From positions 186,001-250,000 of the forward strand of contig ML975248.1 of NCBI GenBank assembly GCA_010015605.1: DNA of 64,000 bases, read 5' to 3'. Source of the DNA: Decorospora gaudefroyi. Lineage: Eukaryota > Ascomycota > Dothideomycetes > Pleosporales > Pleosporaceae. The notes beneath the pieces are model-generated. The model searched no databases. It had not been told where the DNA came from and was given only the letters and a program-made list of their open reading frames with translations. A program made the translations under genes and the position numbers. Positions 20,073-30,381 of the stretch are shown here, piece by piece (position 1 is the stretch's first letter; each line of letters begins with the position of its first letter).

Positions 20073-22153
20073 TTAGACGGTCCTTAAAACGAGCTCCCAA
20101 CATTTGCGCATACCGGTGGACAGTGTTTCATTGTTCATGGCGTTGGTGTCCACCCATCTGCGCGCAGGCGGGCCCTTGCATATAAGCTCAATATCGTCAG
20201 CGTTATCAACTTGGATACTGTACCGATAAGCGTGCATGGTGAGCTTCAAATGAGTAAAGATATGAACCAATGGGGGAAAACTAGCGACATAATGTGCTTT
20301 AGTCATGTCAACTGCACCTAAGTCGAGCCCTGACACGTATTTCTGGGCTGATATTTTGCGTTGCGAGGGCGTATTCTGCGAGGCGGCAAGCGAACTCTGC
20401 GGGAACTGCCTGTGGAACAGTCAGCATACCATATCTGGCACTAGATAACACAGGCCGATCAGCGAGCCTATCATGTTGCCGCACGAGCATACGAAAAGAG
20501 ATGGTTTCGAGTAAGCCACCCGGTAAGGCTTCAATCATGATAGCATGCGTTATTTACGTACCACAACGATGCGAGGAGTCCTAGAGATAGTAGTTAGCAG
20601 TGTATCAGCAGCGCCTTGCGAACATACCTTTAGCCGGCCTCTGCTCTATCAGCCATTTGCTGCTGCCGTCCGATAAGCACATTTCTACAATGCACACCAC
20701 ACACTCCTCCTCGGCAACTTTCTTCTTCGCTATTTTCTTCGGGAAGAGCGAGCAGTATGTCGGTATTGACTTTGACTCGGTAGCGGTAGATGCGGGCGTT
20801 TTCCGCTTTCTTGTTTCTTCGACAGGCGGACTGCCGAGGTCATCTTCGCCATCCCCCGTATCTACGTTCGGCTTCCGAGTGCCAACAGCAAAGTAATGTG
20901 AGATGGTATTGGTTGGCTTTGTGGCGAGTTTCTTTTTCTTGGACGCTCGTGGCGCATCGTCATTTGCTGTGTCGTCGGGAATTGAAGCCAAGTCGTCGGT
21001 ATCTAACGGAGCGCAAAGAGAGCATGCATCTTCGATATCCGGCAGCACGGCTGACGACCGACGCTTGTCGAACAACGCCTTGCCCTCACTATAGACCCTG
21101 CATGTCCCTTGAATGGGACATTGGTCGCACCGCGGTCGCGGCGTGCAAATAGTGGATCCAAGCTCCATGAGCGCCTGGTTCCATTGTCCCGGTACTGCAT
21201 TGGCCTTTGTTTCCGGGAAACCAGCAGCATGCTTGATCAACTGGTCTGCAATATCCCAGAGAACATCTGTAGCCTTCTTATCTTTGACGTCCATATAAAG
21301 GCCGAGCTGTCGACTTAGTACTCTGGCAACGTTGCCATCCAATACGGGCTCGGCTTCCCCAAAGGCGATGCTGGACACTGCGCCTGCAGTATATCTCCCA
21401 ATTCCGGGGAATTCTTGAAGCTCGGCGGCGCCGCTAGGAATGGCACATGGGGCATCTGCAGACTTGGCAATCATCGCTTTGGCACCTTCATGTAGACGCG
21501 TTGCGCGCGAATAGTACCCAAGCCCCTTCCACACGGAAAGCACGTCATCGTGGTTCGCGTCGGCGAGGTCTTGAACTGTTGGCCACTTCGCGATCCAGTT
21601 ATTGAAATATGGTATCACTGTAGACACTCGCGTTTGCTGTAGCACTAGAATCATGTTAGCATAACATAGCCAGAGTCCAAACCTGCTTGCAGCGGTGTGG
21701 ACAACGCAAAACAGGACCACGCCAAGATTTCGAGTGCACGTGATACCGCGTACTCGCCTTCTCCGCACCCGACGCACCCAATTTCTACAAACGCAAGAAA
21801 ACCCACATACTGACTTCCGATACCCAAACCTCATACGCCCTCATTGATAATACGCGTCCCAGCTCTTCTTCGCTTCCCGTAAGCTCAGCAGGATCAATCC
21901 ACTTCTTCCGCCACGGCATACTGCGCGTCTCCTCGACGCCTTCGAACCAGCGCAGCAGCGCGTCGTATGCTGATCGATCGCCGAAAAGAAGTGGGTAGTG
22001 ATATGACGAATCGTGGACGCGCGCTGGCGGTAGTGCGGCAGCGAGAGTAGCTGCCGGGGCTGCTATGGTTTGTTTGCTGGGTTTTGTGGCTTTGATGGTT
22101 TTGGGTGGTTTGGACGTTGTTGCTTTCTTGTGCGGTGCCATTGCGCGTCGCAT
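20073..22153 (-). CDS. A/G-specific adenine DNA glycosylase (MutY/MYH)
   Basis: Exons 22153-21811, 21644-20628, 20580-20562 (a 19-nt microexon) and 20409-20073; introns 166, 47 and 152 bp; 571 aa (567 if the ATG at 22141 is used). A Lys/Ala-rich N-terminus is followed by VSEVMLQQTRV, which is completed across intron 1 and holds the catalytic Glu. Then come the helix-hairpin-helix LQEFPGIGRYTAGAV with the catalytic Asp in EPVLDGNVARVL, a four-cysteine iron-sulfur loop, a charged insert, and a NUDIX-like C-terminal recognition domain (LIEQRPAKGLLASLWQFP, HIFTHLKLTMHAY). It removes adenine mispaired with 8-oxoguanine in the nucleus and mitochondria. The cluster spacing reads C-x5-C-x2-C-x5-C, one residue shorter than the usual first gap. 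Confidence 0.93.
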
Positions 22154-22634
22154 ATATGAGAAAATGCTGTCCCAAGAAATGTACAAGATGTGTGTGGTGT
22201 TTGCAGACGATTGTGGAGCTTCTGGTGGAAAAGGAAGGGGCAGGTGGAGAATCAAACGCGCTAAGTAGAGCGTGGGTCTGTTCCATCACCAAATTCGCGT
22301 CATCGGGATTCGAGGTGTATAACAAGTTAACGACTACACAGTGCAAATGGTATGTCTAGGCAAGATTTAATGCGAACACCTCCGCGCTGTTGTATTGCAA
22401 TTTTACTGCACGGCAAGAGATAATCACAATAGTACCTACCTGCTTGAGGCCAGCAACAGCGGAGCATGTGCGCGCATACGCAACAACAAAATCATTAGGT
22501 ATCAAGATACCTGAGCGAGAAGAAGAGACGCAATTCCAAAGATAATAACAATAAGGGAATCATAGGAACCAACCCCACAGCGCTAACCCACTAGCTAATG
22601 CCCTGACTCCTCTTTCACCCCAACAAACCAGCAC
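22154..22634. other. intergenic between MutY and phospholipase D genes
   Basis: 481 bp with the glycosylase promoter and the terminator side of the phospholipase gene. No further gene was seen. Confidence 0.5.
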
Positions 22635-25227
22635 TCAGGTATAGACACTCTCGGTGAAAGAGTTCACCTGCACCCCTCGTTCCGCCATATCCGCCTGTTC
22701 CAAGAACTTCAACTGCATCCACACCAAATGCCCCCTCACACGATCCAGCTCAGCGCGAATCTCCTTAACGGGACGCACCATGTCATATAAATGGCCCTGT
22801 TTGTGCTCTTTGTCCGCCTTCGGGTTCGGAGTAAACTTGTCGTAGTCGTCAAAGGTGAGGATGTTGTCGTCAGGATCGGCGTGGAACAGTGAGCGGAACA
22901 CTTCGGTATTTTCGGTTGCGCGCTTGCACCATTCGTCCCAAAGTTTTGGCGATAAGGGATCGGAAACGAAATCTGCTTCGGGGCCGGGCATGGGGTCGTT
23001 GGGTGAGTCTTCACCTGGAGGTTGTGCATTGGGGTCGTCGGCGGCGTTCAGGGACTGGGGTGGGAGGAGGCCGAGGTGTTCACGCCATAAGCTGCTGCGC
23101 AGCTGGTGCGCGAGACGGGCGGCTTTGTAAGGTTTGCCGTTGAGTTCGGTGTCGATCTCATCCGTGTCCTGCAAGACGATTGCGAGTTCGGAGTCGTGGA
23201 AGCCGAGCTGTGACCGATCGTTGATGTTGGAGGAGCCACAGATGACAGTCCTGTCGTCGACGATGCAGAGCTTGGCATGGATGTAGAGTTCTTCTTGGAC
23301 GAAGTACTCTTTCTCCTCTTCTGGTTCACCTTCCCACTCCTCGTTACTGGGCTTCTTCTCAGTGAGCATTGCGTCGTCAGCGATCGAGTCCGGATCGAGG
23401 ACACCGCCCTGATCCCCTTTGCCTATGTCCTCAGACTCGTCCATATACTTCTTCCTAAGCTCAGCCGCATACTTCCGTTTTTCTTCTCCGCCTGCCTCGG
23501 GTGGGGCCTCCAACTCATCGATTTCGGCCACTTCGAGATCCATATAGGTCATGCCAGAGTGCTCCTCGCGCTTCTTCAGCGTTGGGGTGACATTGATACG
23601 ATCATACGACCGGAGGTTGAAGAAAAAGATGTACTTCTCCGGATCTACGCCTTTCGCTTTGATCATACCGTAAATACTCTCATCACCCCTGCAAATGCTT
23701 TTGAACTGGTAGTCCATAATGGCTCGCGTTCCAGCGGCTGCGTTATCTCGTAGATCTCCGGCAAACCCCGGAATGGCTGGTATGACAATGATAATTTTGA
23801 AGTTACGGCCCTCTTTATCTGCTGATACAATGGCTTCGACCATTGCTGCTCCAATCTGATTATGCACAGGTGATTCGTCATGTTTACCAGTTGCCGTAAT
23901 GAAGAACTGGTTCTCGATGTAGACAAAATGTTTCGCGTTACGGATGAGTTCGCAGTACGCGTTCTGAATACTGTGTTCGGCCGGATCGATACCCATACTC
24001 CAGTCTCCGCTACTCCTGACAATTTGTGCACGTACGGTCCCGCGATTTTCGAGGTTTTTGGTGCTGAGCTGGGTTATGGGATGATGGATATACCTGCCCA
24101 CGGGGAACTTGGGTCTCTGCACTCCAATGAGATCTTCATCAGCGCCTTCTCGGCCCTCCATGGTAAGCCAGTCGTAGCGTTCGTCGCGCTTGTACTTCTC
24201 TCGCTTCACAAAGTTCCATCGTAAGACGAAGTGTTCCGCGATGTCGTACACCGTCGGTCCAATAAGGCCCATTGCGACATCGTGCCACGGCATGCGACCA
24301 AACTCAAGCTTGTTCAGCTTGTTCGACTTCCAGTCCTGGACGCCCTCGAAGTCCAAGATGCGGTTATTGTTGAAGTCTTGGCCAGGGAAGATATTGTTCT
24401 GAACACCTGAAGGGTGTGCGTCGGACAACGGATGTTGTTTCTCGTCCCATCGACCATAGCACAGATCAAGTCCTCCGATGAAGGCCATGGCATAATCAAT
24501 CACAATGAACTTTTCGTGATGTGCCCAGTAAAAGGTCATATCGGAAGCGTTCTCGAGAACATTGTGATCCGGATGCCTCATGACCTTGATGTTTCCGTAA
24601 CCAGGTTCGTCTTCATTCAGCAAGCCCATGAGCGCTTTCTTAGTATGTTGGCTATTGCAGGTGAGAGCAGCAGAGACCTGTGCAAGTATGAGCGGCCGGA
24701 GATCTGACGCGGACTGACAACGTTACCTCTTTGTACACCGAAATATAGATCTTCACGCCGGCCTGCGCACGACGCTTCAGGACTTGATCCAACCGATATT
24801 TCTGGTTGTAGAATGGTGGCCGCTTCAGGAACAATTCGGGGCTGAGCCACCAGTCCGCAATGTAGATGGTCTCCTTCGCCTGTTCCAAGGCCTCTGCAAC
24901 AGCCCAGAAGTAGTCTCGCCCATCCACGTACCACTTCACGAGGTTGTTTTCTCTTTCCGGGGCAAAACTTTGGAAGCGGTGGTTCTCTGCAATCTTGCTC
25001 CTCTTGGCGTCCGTGTGCTTCTCGTGTTCCTCGTCATGGCGGTGGTTGGCGTTGAAGAGATTGGTAAATTTCCCCAGCTTATGCTTCACGTGCACAGCCT
25101 TGATGTGTGCGCTTCTCAGTCTGGTGTGCTCAAGCTTTTGCTCTAACTCTTCTACTTTCTCGGACGAACGATGGTTGAAAGGATGCAAGAGCTTCTTAAG
25201 GCCCTTTTCCTCAGTGTGACCGGGCAT
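22635..25227 (-). CDS. phospholipase D with two HKD motifs
   Basis: Exons 25227-24727 and 24677-22635 with a 49-bp intron; 847 aa. The N-terminal 100 residues are charged and coiled-coil-like (VEELEQKLEHTRLRSAHIKA), then KWYVDGRDYFWAVAEALEQAKETIYIADWWLSP opens the catalytic domain (more than 20 residues, so read it at about 98-130). The first HKD motif is HHEKFIVID (H221, K223, D228) and the second is YIHAKLCIVDD near residue 632, followed by GSSNINDRS. There are no PX or PH domains, so this is the shorter fungal PLD class rather than a full Spo14 protein. It hydrolyses phosphatidylcholine to phosphatidic acid at membranes. An acidic insert (EEWEGEPEEEKEYF) precedes the second motif. Confidence 0.95.
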
Positions 25228-26267
25228 GTTTCCGACCGTGCGCAGCGATCAGCAATCGCGCGGGGTAGCAATGGCGACGATGAGGTTAAGGATGAGGCCT
25301 GCCAGGGACTAGAGGCGTAGGGCAAAACGGTGGAGATGTGATCAATAGGCGTCGCGCGCGCTGATCTTGTACTGAGCCACGGAGGGGGGAATAAACCTGT
25401 ATTCACTACGCTGCAGTGTGCTTGGCAGTGAACCGCAGGAACAGCGCCCGTGGCGCCATCGGAAGACTCGGAATTAATCGATGACATCATCGCCTCTGGA
25501 CCTCGAGAGTATTGAATAAACGAGCAACATGCACCTTCACCAACCACATGCGCAGGGACTATTATTCGAGTCTAGCATGAGTCTATTCAAGTCTAGGGGG
25601 ATCCTGATTAGTATCTTGGTTATGTCAAAACACGCGTCGCAGTATTCCGTACAGTCGCTTCCCTCAGAGTACTTTTGTCTGTACAGTGTCCTTACCCCGC
25701 GATACCCGGCCACCCCACCCCACCACTTCCGAAAACCCAGAACAAGCTTCGGCCGACGTCAAAGTGTGTGGAACAGGAATGAAGACCGGGAGCCGACCGT
25801 TTGTGGGTCAGTGCCTCGGCGTTTTCTAGGCACGCACGGCACGTTGCCAGCATCCGTCAATAATAGTATGTAAGAATATGTACACCAACGCAACCACGCA
25901 ACCCAAGAATATACACGAGAGTTATCATCATGGGCATAGTCATGACCCTATACCTGTCTGGCCGCTGCTGAAAGCCTTGAAGCGACCTACAACCCGTGTC
26001 ATACAATCTGCCGTATGATACATCCTTCCAACACTGTCATCCTCGTAACACCATGAAATCGTGAAGTCATCAGTCCTAGTATCCTCAGCCTGTAGACACA
26101 GACTCGATCTAGCGCGTCGGTAAGAGAAACATAAAGAAGTCCATCTGCAAAAGAACTCAAAGTACAAAAGCGCGAGCTCGCATTATCCAATGCGAGCACT
26201 AAAGCCAACCCTAACACTGCAGACAGGAAGTCATCGAAAATCAAATGAGTGGGTTGATGAGTCATGC
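25228..26267. other. intergenic, nothing recognised
   Basis: About 1 kb between the phospholipase D start and the arabinanase stop. Small frames on both strands lack motifs or codon bias. No repeats were noticed. Confidence 0.45.
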
Positions 26268-27518
26268 TCAAGCAACCACTACAACAGGCCAACCATCCTG
26301 CCAACCAAGATAATTGTATCCAAAGAAGAACTGATCGGCTTCGTATCCAACACTCTGACGCACTGTTTCAACATTAGCCTCATCTTCATCTCCTCGGCAT
26401 ATCCAAAATCTTACCATAGTGATAATACATGACCGTTCTCCCATCTTCAGGATGAACCATGACGCCCTGCCCACCTGGTGCATATATATCCCCATGGCTC
26501 GCCAAAATCGTCGTACCACCACTGTCATGAAGACAATCCTTCCCATCTTTGTCGTAAAAGGGACCAGTGGGTGCTTCAGAGCGGCAAACAACAACATGGT
26601 ACACATCACCCTCCGCCGCAAGCCCCTTCACTGGCGTATTACAGCACCAACCCACCGAATAAAATACATAGTAGAACTCTGCCTCTTTCCACATGATCGC
26701 ACCCTCCACAACCGTCGCATCCGCCGTGCTATTCCGTATCACGTTATTGATGCGACTGTTTTGCTGTGCCCAGTTCCCGAAGGCGATCATGTCGTCGTGG
26801 GGGAAGAGTTCGATTTGGAAAATGTCGTCCCAGAAGGAGCCGAAGGTGAAATAGATGGGCGAGTTGGGAGTTTCTTGGAAGACGTATGGGTCGATGAGGT
26901 TGTATTTTTCAGAGAGAGGGAGGCCGACATTGCCGTGGTCTTGCCATGTGCCTGGGAAGAGGGAGAGGGAGGTTGCGACACCGATGGATGAGTTTTGGAA
27001 GCCCATTGCGGATACGGAGTAGTGACAGTAGTAAACATCACCGCGCTTTGATATTGAGGGTGCCTGTGCGATGTTGTTAGTTGGTATGTACCGTTGGGTT
27101 AGTGCTGGTCATTTGAAGAGGTAGGTCTTACCCAGATATCTTGAGTGTCAGTGACAAATATACTCGTACCGTTGTGTAAGAGAGCACCTTGATACCGCCA
27201 AGGGCCTCCTATTGAGGGTGCAGTGGCAATGGCAATGTTGCCACTGGTTGAAAATCGCCAGTAAGTCCCGTTTTCGTACCAGATAGCCGGATCGTGGATC
27301 CAAGAACAGTTTCCGAGGCACCGCTCTGGATCCGGGTACTGACCATCGGTTGGTGGGACAACGTAAGCTTGCGGGGCTGGTCGAGTTTCCGGATGGGCTA
27401 CTGCTCCTTGTATCAAGAATGGTAGGAAGGTGGCACTGGTAATGAACAGTGCTGTCAGCAGTGCGGTGGTAAACATTGCTAAGCCCGAGTCCCGCATCGA
27501 TGTTCCGAAACGCTTCAT
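26268..27518 (-). CDS. secreted GH43 endo-arabinanase
   Basis: Exons 27518-27132, 27063-26415 and 26362-26268, introns 68 and 52 bp; 376 aa. The N-terminal hydrophobic segment (LAMFTTALLTALFITSATFL) is a signal peptide or anchor. The five-bladed propeller catalytic triad of GH43 is visible: base D76 in WIHDPAIW, pKa-modulating D187 in NLIDPYVF and acid E249 in TVVEGAIMW. YWRFSTSGNIAIATAPS, GDIYAPGGQGVM and VGYEADQFFFGYNYL also fit fungal arabinan endo-1,5-alpha-L-arabinanases. It cuts the arabinan side chains of pectin outside the cell. A GH51 arabinofuranosidase and an MFS sugar transporter lie about 9-12 kb away and complete the pathway. Three other ATGs in the first 15 residues region make the exact start uncertain. 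Confidence 0.93.
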
Positions 27519-27720
27519 GTTTGATAGGGAGTAGTGGTGATAGATTGTGCAGCAAGAAAGTAATGGATGCCACGAACGTTATACTTATGATGCCTGTTAT
27601 ATATCAGTGAATGAGCCATGGCTTAAAATGTCAGGGAGTCACAGGCTCACAATTGACCTGGAGAGCTGCTTCGTTTGCTGTCGCAGGTACGCTTGACGTC
27701 GAGGCTTCTCATCGATGCGC

Positions 27721-28437
27721 TCATGATGTGGCTGGCAGGGGCCTGCGTTGTGACTGCGTTGTGACTGTGGTTAGCTGCGGAGGTTGTATAGCAAACATGA
27801 GTATTGGCTCGGGACGTCCATTGTGCGAGCCCCTCGTCAACTTACAGTTCTTCGAAAGCCCTGCATTCCCATAATTTGGCGGATGACATTGCGACGGAGA
27901 AGAGTCATAGGTAAGCCTCTTTCCGAGCCTTTCAGTGCTATCCTCATATGTACAGCGGTGAGCAATCTGTTCGCAAAGGAAGGCTAGGCCTGCAAGAGCA
28001 GTCCACCCAGGAATCGCGCCTTGAATAGAGCGTGTGACATTATCAACGTTGTGTCTAATTCGAGCGCCGAGGCCCTGCGTCTTGTCAGCCTTGGGAATGC
28101 AACTACTAGTGTACCAATTCGGATATGTGAGTGCCGGTCCCGAAAGGTCCTGCATCGCCGTTGGCCCATTCTCGCTCGAGTAACACGTAACACCTGTAAT
28201 TTCTATGATAGCCTTTGGTGAACTCAGAATGTCTGTGCTGGCTACACAATCTCCCCACGTGCCATGTAACCGTTTGTTTATACCGCGCCAATGATTCTGG
28301 TGAGAAGTTGCACGACTTTGATATAGCTGGCGCTGATCATTAAAGGTCCCGAAGATTTCCAGTACATCGGTTGCGCCTGCATCGACACGTATACTGGCGT
28401 TCAACTCTGGTCGGGTGTAAATTGGTGATTCATACAC
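27721..28437 (-). CDS. hypothetical protein, partial model
   Basis: An open frame of 238 codons that lacks its own ATG near the 5' end. An acceptor (CTTACAG) sits exactly at 28438, so at least one upstream exon is expected but not found. The frame contains TWGDCVASTDILSSP, ITGVTCYSSENGPTAMQDLS and a weakly hydrophobic segment (IPGWTALAGLAFLCEQIA), with six spaced cysteines. No family is recognised. It may be a secreted protein or an antisense open frame; composition slightly favours coding. Confidence 0.35.
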   Translation of the reverse strand: MYESPIYTRPELNASIRVDAGATDVLEIFGTFNDQRQLYQSRATSHQNHWRGINKRLHGTWGDCVASTDILSSPKAIIEITGVTCYSSENGPTAMQDLSGPALTYPNWYTSSCIPKADKTQGLGARIRHNVDNVTRSIQGAIPGWTALAGLAFLCEQIAHRCTYEDSTERLGKRLTYDSSPSQCHPPNYGNAGLSKNCKLTRGSHNGRPEPILMFAIQPPQLTTVTTQSQRRPLPATS

Positions 28438-28732
28438 TGTAAGACTTCAGTACGCCACGTCGTACCCCAATCCCTCCTTTCCTAGTGTACACAGCGTTAG
28501 CGAGAGAGCTCTCCCATCTCTAGAGGGTACATGAAGTTGGCTTTGCTGCGGTGGGGTCAGAAGATAGAGCAAAAGCTGACAAGAAGATTCCAAGACCGCT
28601 GAAGCAGCAAGCTGTATCAAACAATCTTTCTCGATAGGTAGTGATTGTGCACGGGTTCGGCTTCAAGGTACCCCATTAATCTAGCTGCCACAATGGTATG
28701 ACCCATCTCTTCTCAACCCCCTAACTGGACGA

Positions 28733-29670
28733 TTAGTACCCCTTCGCGTCGGTGCTGTTGCTCCACTTCTCAAATTTCTTTACGCTTTGACCGTATGTGT
28801 CTAACTTCTGGTTGATCAGGCTATACGCATCGGTGCCAACCACGCATCGCATGAGCGGGTCATCCATGACTGCCAAGTCGTAGAAAACTTTAGCAGCTTT
28901 TGCTGGATCTGTTCGTTATTTAGCAGGAGCCCAAATCGTACCTCGGTGCGATACCCACCTCCGGCCTGTGTGCCATTGCGTTTTTGGGCATTCTCCTTTG
29001 CGTTGATGTGGTCGTAAGCCGGATGGGATATCTCTCCAAAAGCCATGCTGCGGCCACTCCAGTCGGTTCGAAAGTCGCCGGGCTCGATACAGGTGAATTT
29101 TATGCCCCATTCGGGCTTCACCTCCTTTGAGATGGCCTCTGTGAAGCCCTCAACAGCCCATTTGCTAGTGCAATATATAGAGAAGCTGGGTACACCTGAG
29201 ATGCATTAGTCGCAGAACAATGTTAGATAAACAAAAACATGCTTACCAATCTGACCGCCGATAGAAGTAACATTTTGAATGACGCCCCCAATTTTTAGGT
29301 CGCGCATCGTTTCCATTGCCTTTCGTGTAACATCGATCAAGCCGAAGAAGTTGATCTCCATTTGCTGCCTGAGCTGGTGGTCCGCCAGAGTTTCGAAAGG
29401 GCCGTTCAAGCCCTAACCAGCATTGTTCACAACGACGTCGACACGCTTAAACTTGTTGATAGCAGCATGGAAAGCCTTGTCAATCGAATCTTTCTCGGTG
29501 ACATCGAGGTCGACGAGCAGACTGTTAGAGTCATTCGCACCTTGGAAGGAGAGCTTGGAACTATTCCGTGCAGTAGCGACGACGTGGTCCCCCTTTTGGA
29601 GGACCACCTTAACGAGTTCTTCGCCGAAGCCAGTAGATGTACCAGTGATTAGGAAGACGCGAGGTGCCAT
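28733..29670 (-). pseudogene. short-chain dehydrogenase/reductase with an in-frame TAG
   Basis: Exons 29670-29247, 29195-28959 and 28908-28733, introns 51 and 50 bp; 278 residues counting the stop position. Classical SDR motifs are present: cofactor loop LITGTSTGFGEEL, VDLDVTEKDSI, VVVNNAG, TSIGGQIG and the active site SIYCTSKWAVEGF (YxxxK), then CIEPGDFRTDW. Codon 86, directly after NNAG where the family normally has Tyr, is TAG (29415-29413). The frame continues GLNGPFETLADHQLRQQMEIN with no other defect and both later introns splice correctly. So this is a freshly disabled gene, a sequencing error or a readthrough case. The SDR subgroup resembles fungal NAD(P)-dependent oxidoreductases of about 280 residues. 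The substrate is unknown. Confidence 0.8.
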
Positions 29671-30381
29671 TATGCTGTTTTTCAGGTCGATCAGGGGATG
29701 GTTATAAAGAAGGGAGGCCAGAAGTGAGAAGGTACTGAGAAGTTAGCAGTCGCCGCTCATATAGCTGGAGACTTCCAGGGTCCTGTAGAGCGACGTCAAA
29801 TGCAGTTGGCATTGGTGTCGTTACGTCAGGACCCATCGAAAGGAGGCTCGCGGTGTTACCGGAGGGCGTCCAGCAACGATTTGGAACGCAGCGAGTCTCT
29901 TTAGAGTAAGATGCACTACGATAGCAAGGCCGTTCTGGTAATAATGGTGAAAGTGAGATGAAAGCATGACGGCATCGGACACATAGTGCCTATCTCCAGC
30001 TAACGCCGGTGCTTCTGCACACGATAGGGATATTCCTTGCCCTTGGCGAAGCAGGACATCTGGGAGGCGACAAGGAAAGTGACATGGGAGACGACACGGG
30101 AGGCGACATAGGACGGAGACGTGTGGACGATTGGTGGCCACATGATCAGATTGGTCAAGGAATTACGCTAGGCCTGAAGCGGGCATCTAATGGATTGGAG
30201 GAAACGCGTGGACCAAAGGGGCTAGCGTTGACGCGGTCGCGCTTGCCTACGGATGCCCCTCGCAACCAGAGCAACAATTGACCACCTCATACCACACCGC
30301 TGAAATTCCCGTCTGTACCGCCTTGAGCCACGTCTCTGTGAATCTGTCTTGTCCCATACCAGCAAGGAAGAGCATCACGTT
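29671..30381. other. intergenic between SDR and MCM3
   Basis: 711-bp divergent region. It includes a degenerate tandem of about 15 bp (GGAGGCGACA/GGGAGACGACA-like) at roughly 30060-30118. No gene was recognised. Confidence 0.45.

Noticed and set aside
24678..24726. Possible end of the phospholipase D gene after KEV
   Set aside because: A standard 49-bp intron joins VYKEV to SAALTCNSQHTKKAL in frame, as in the family.
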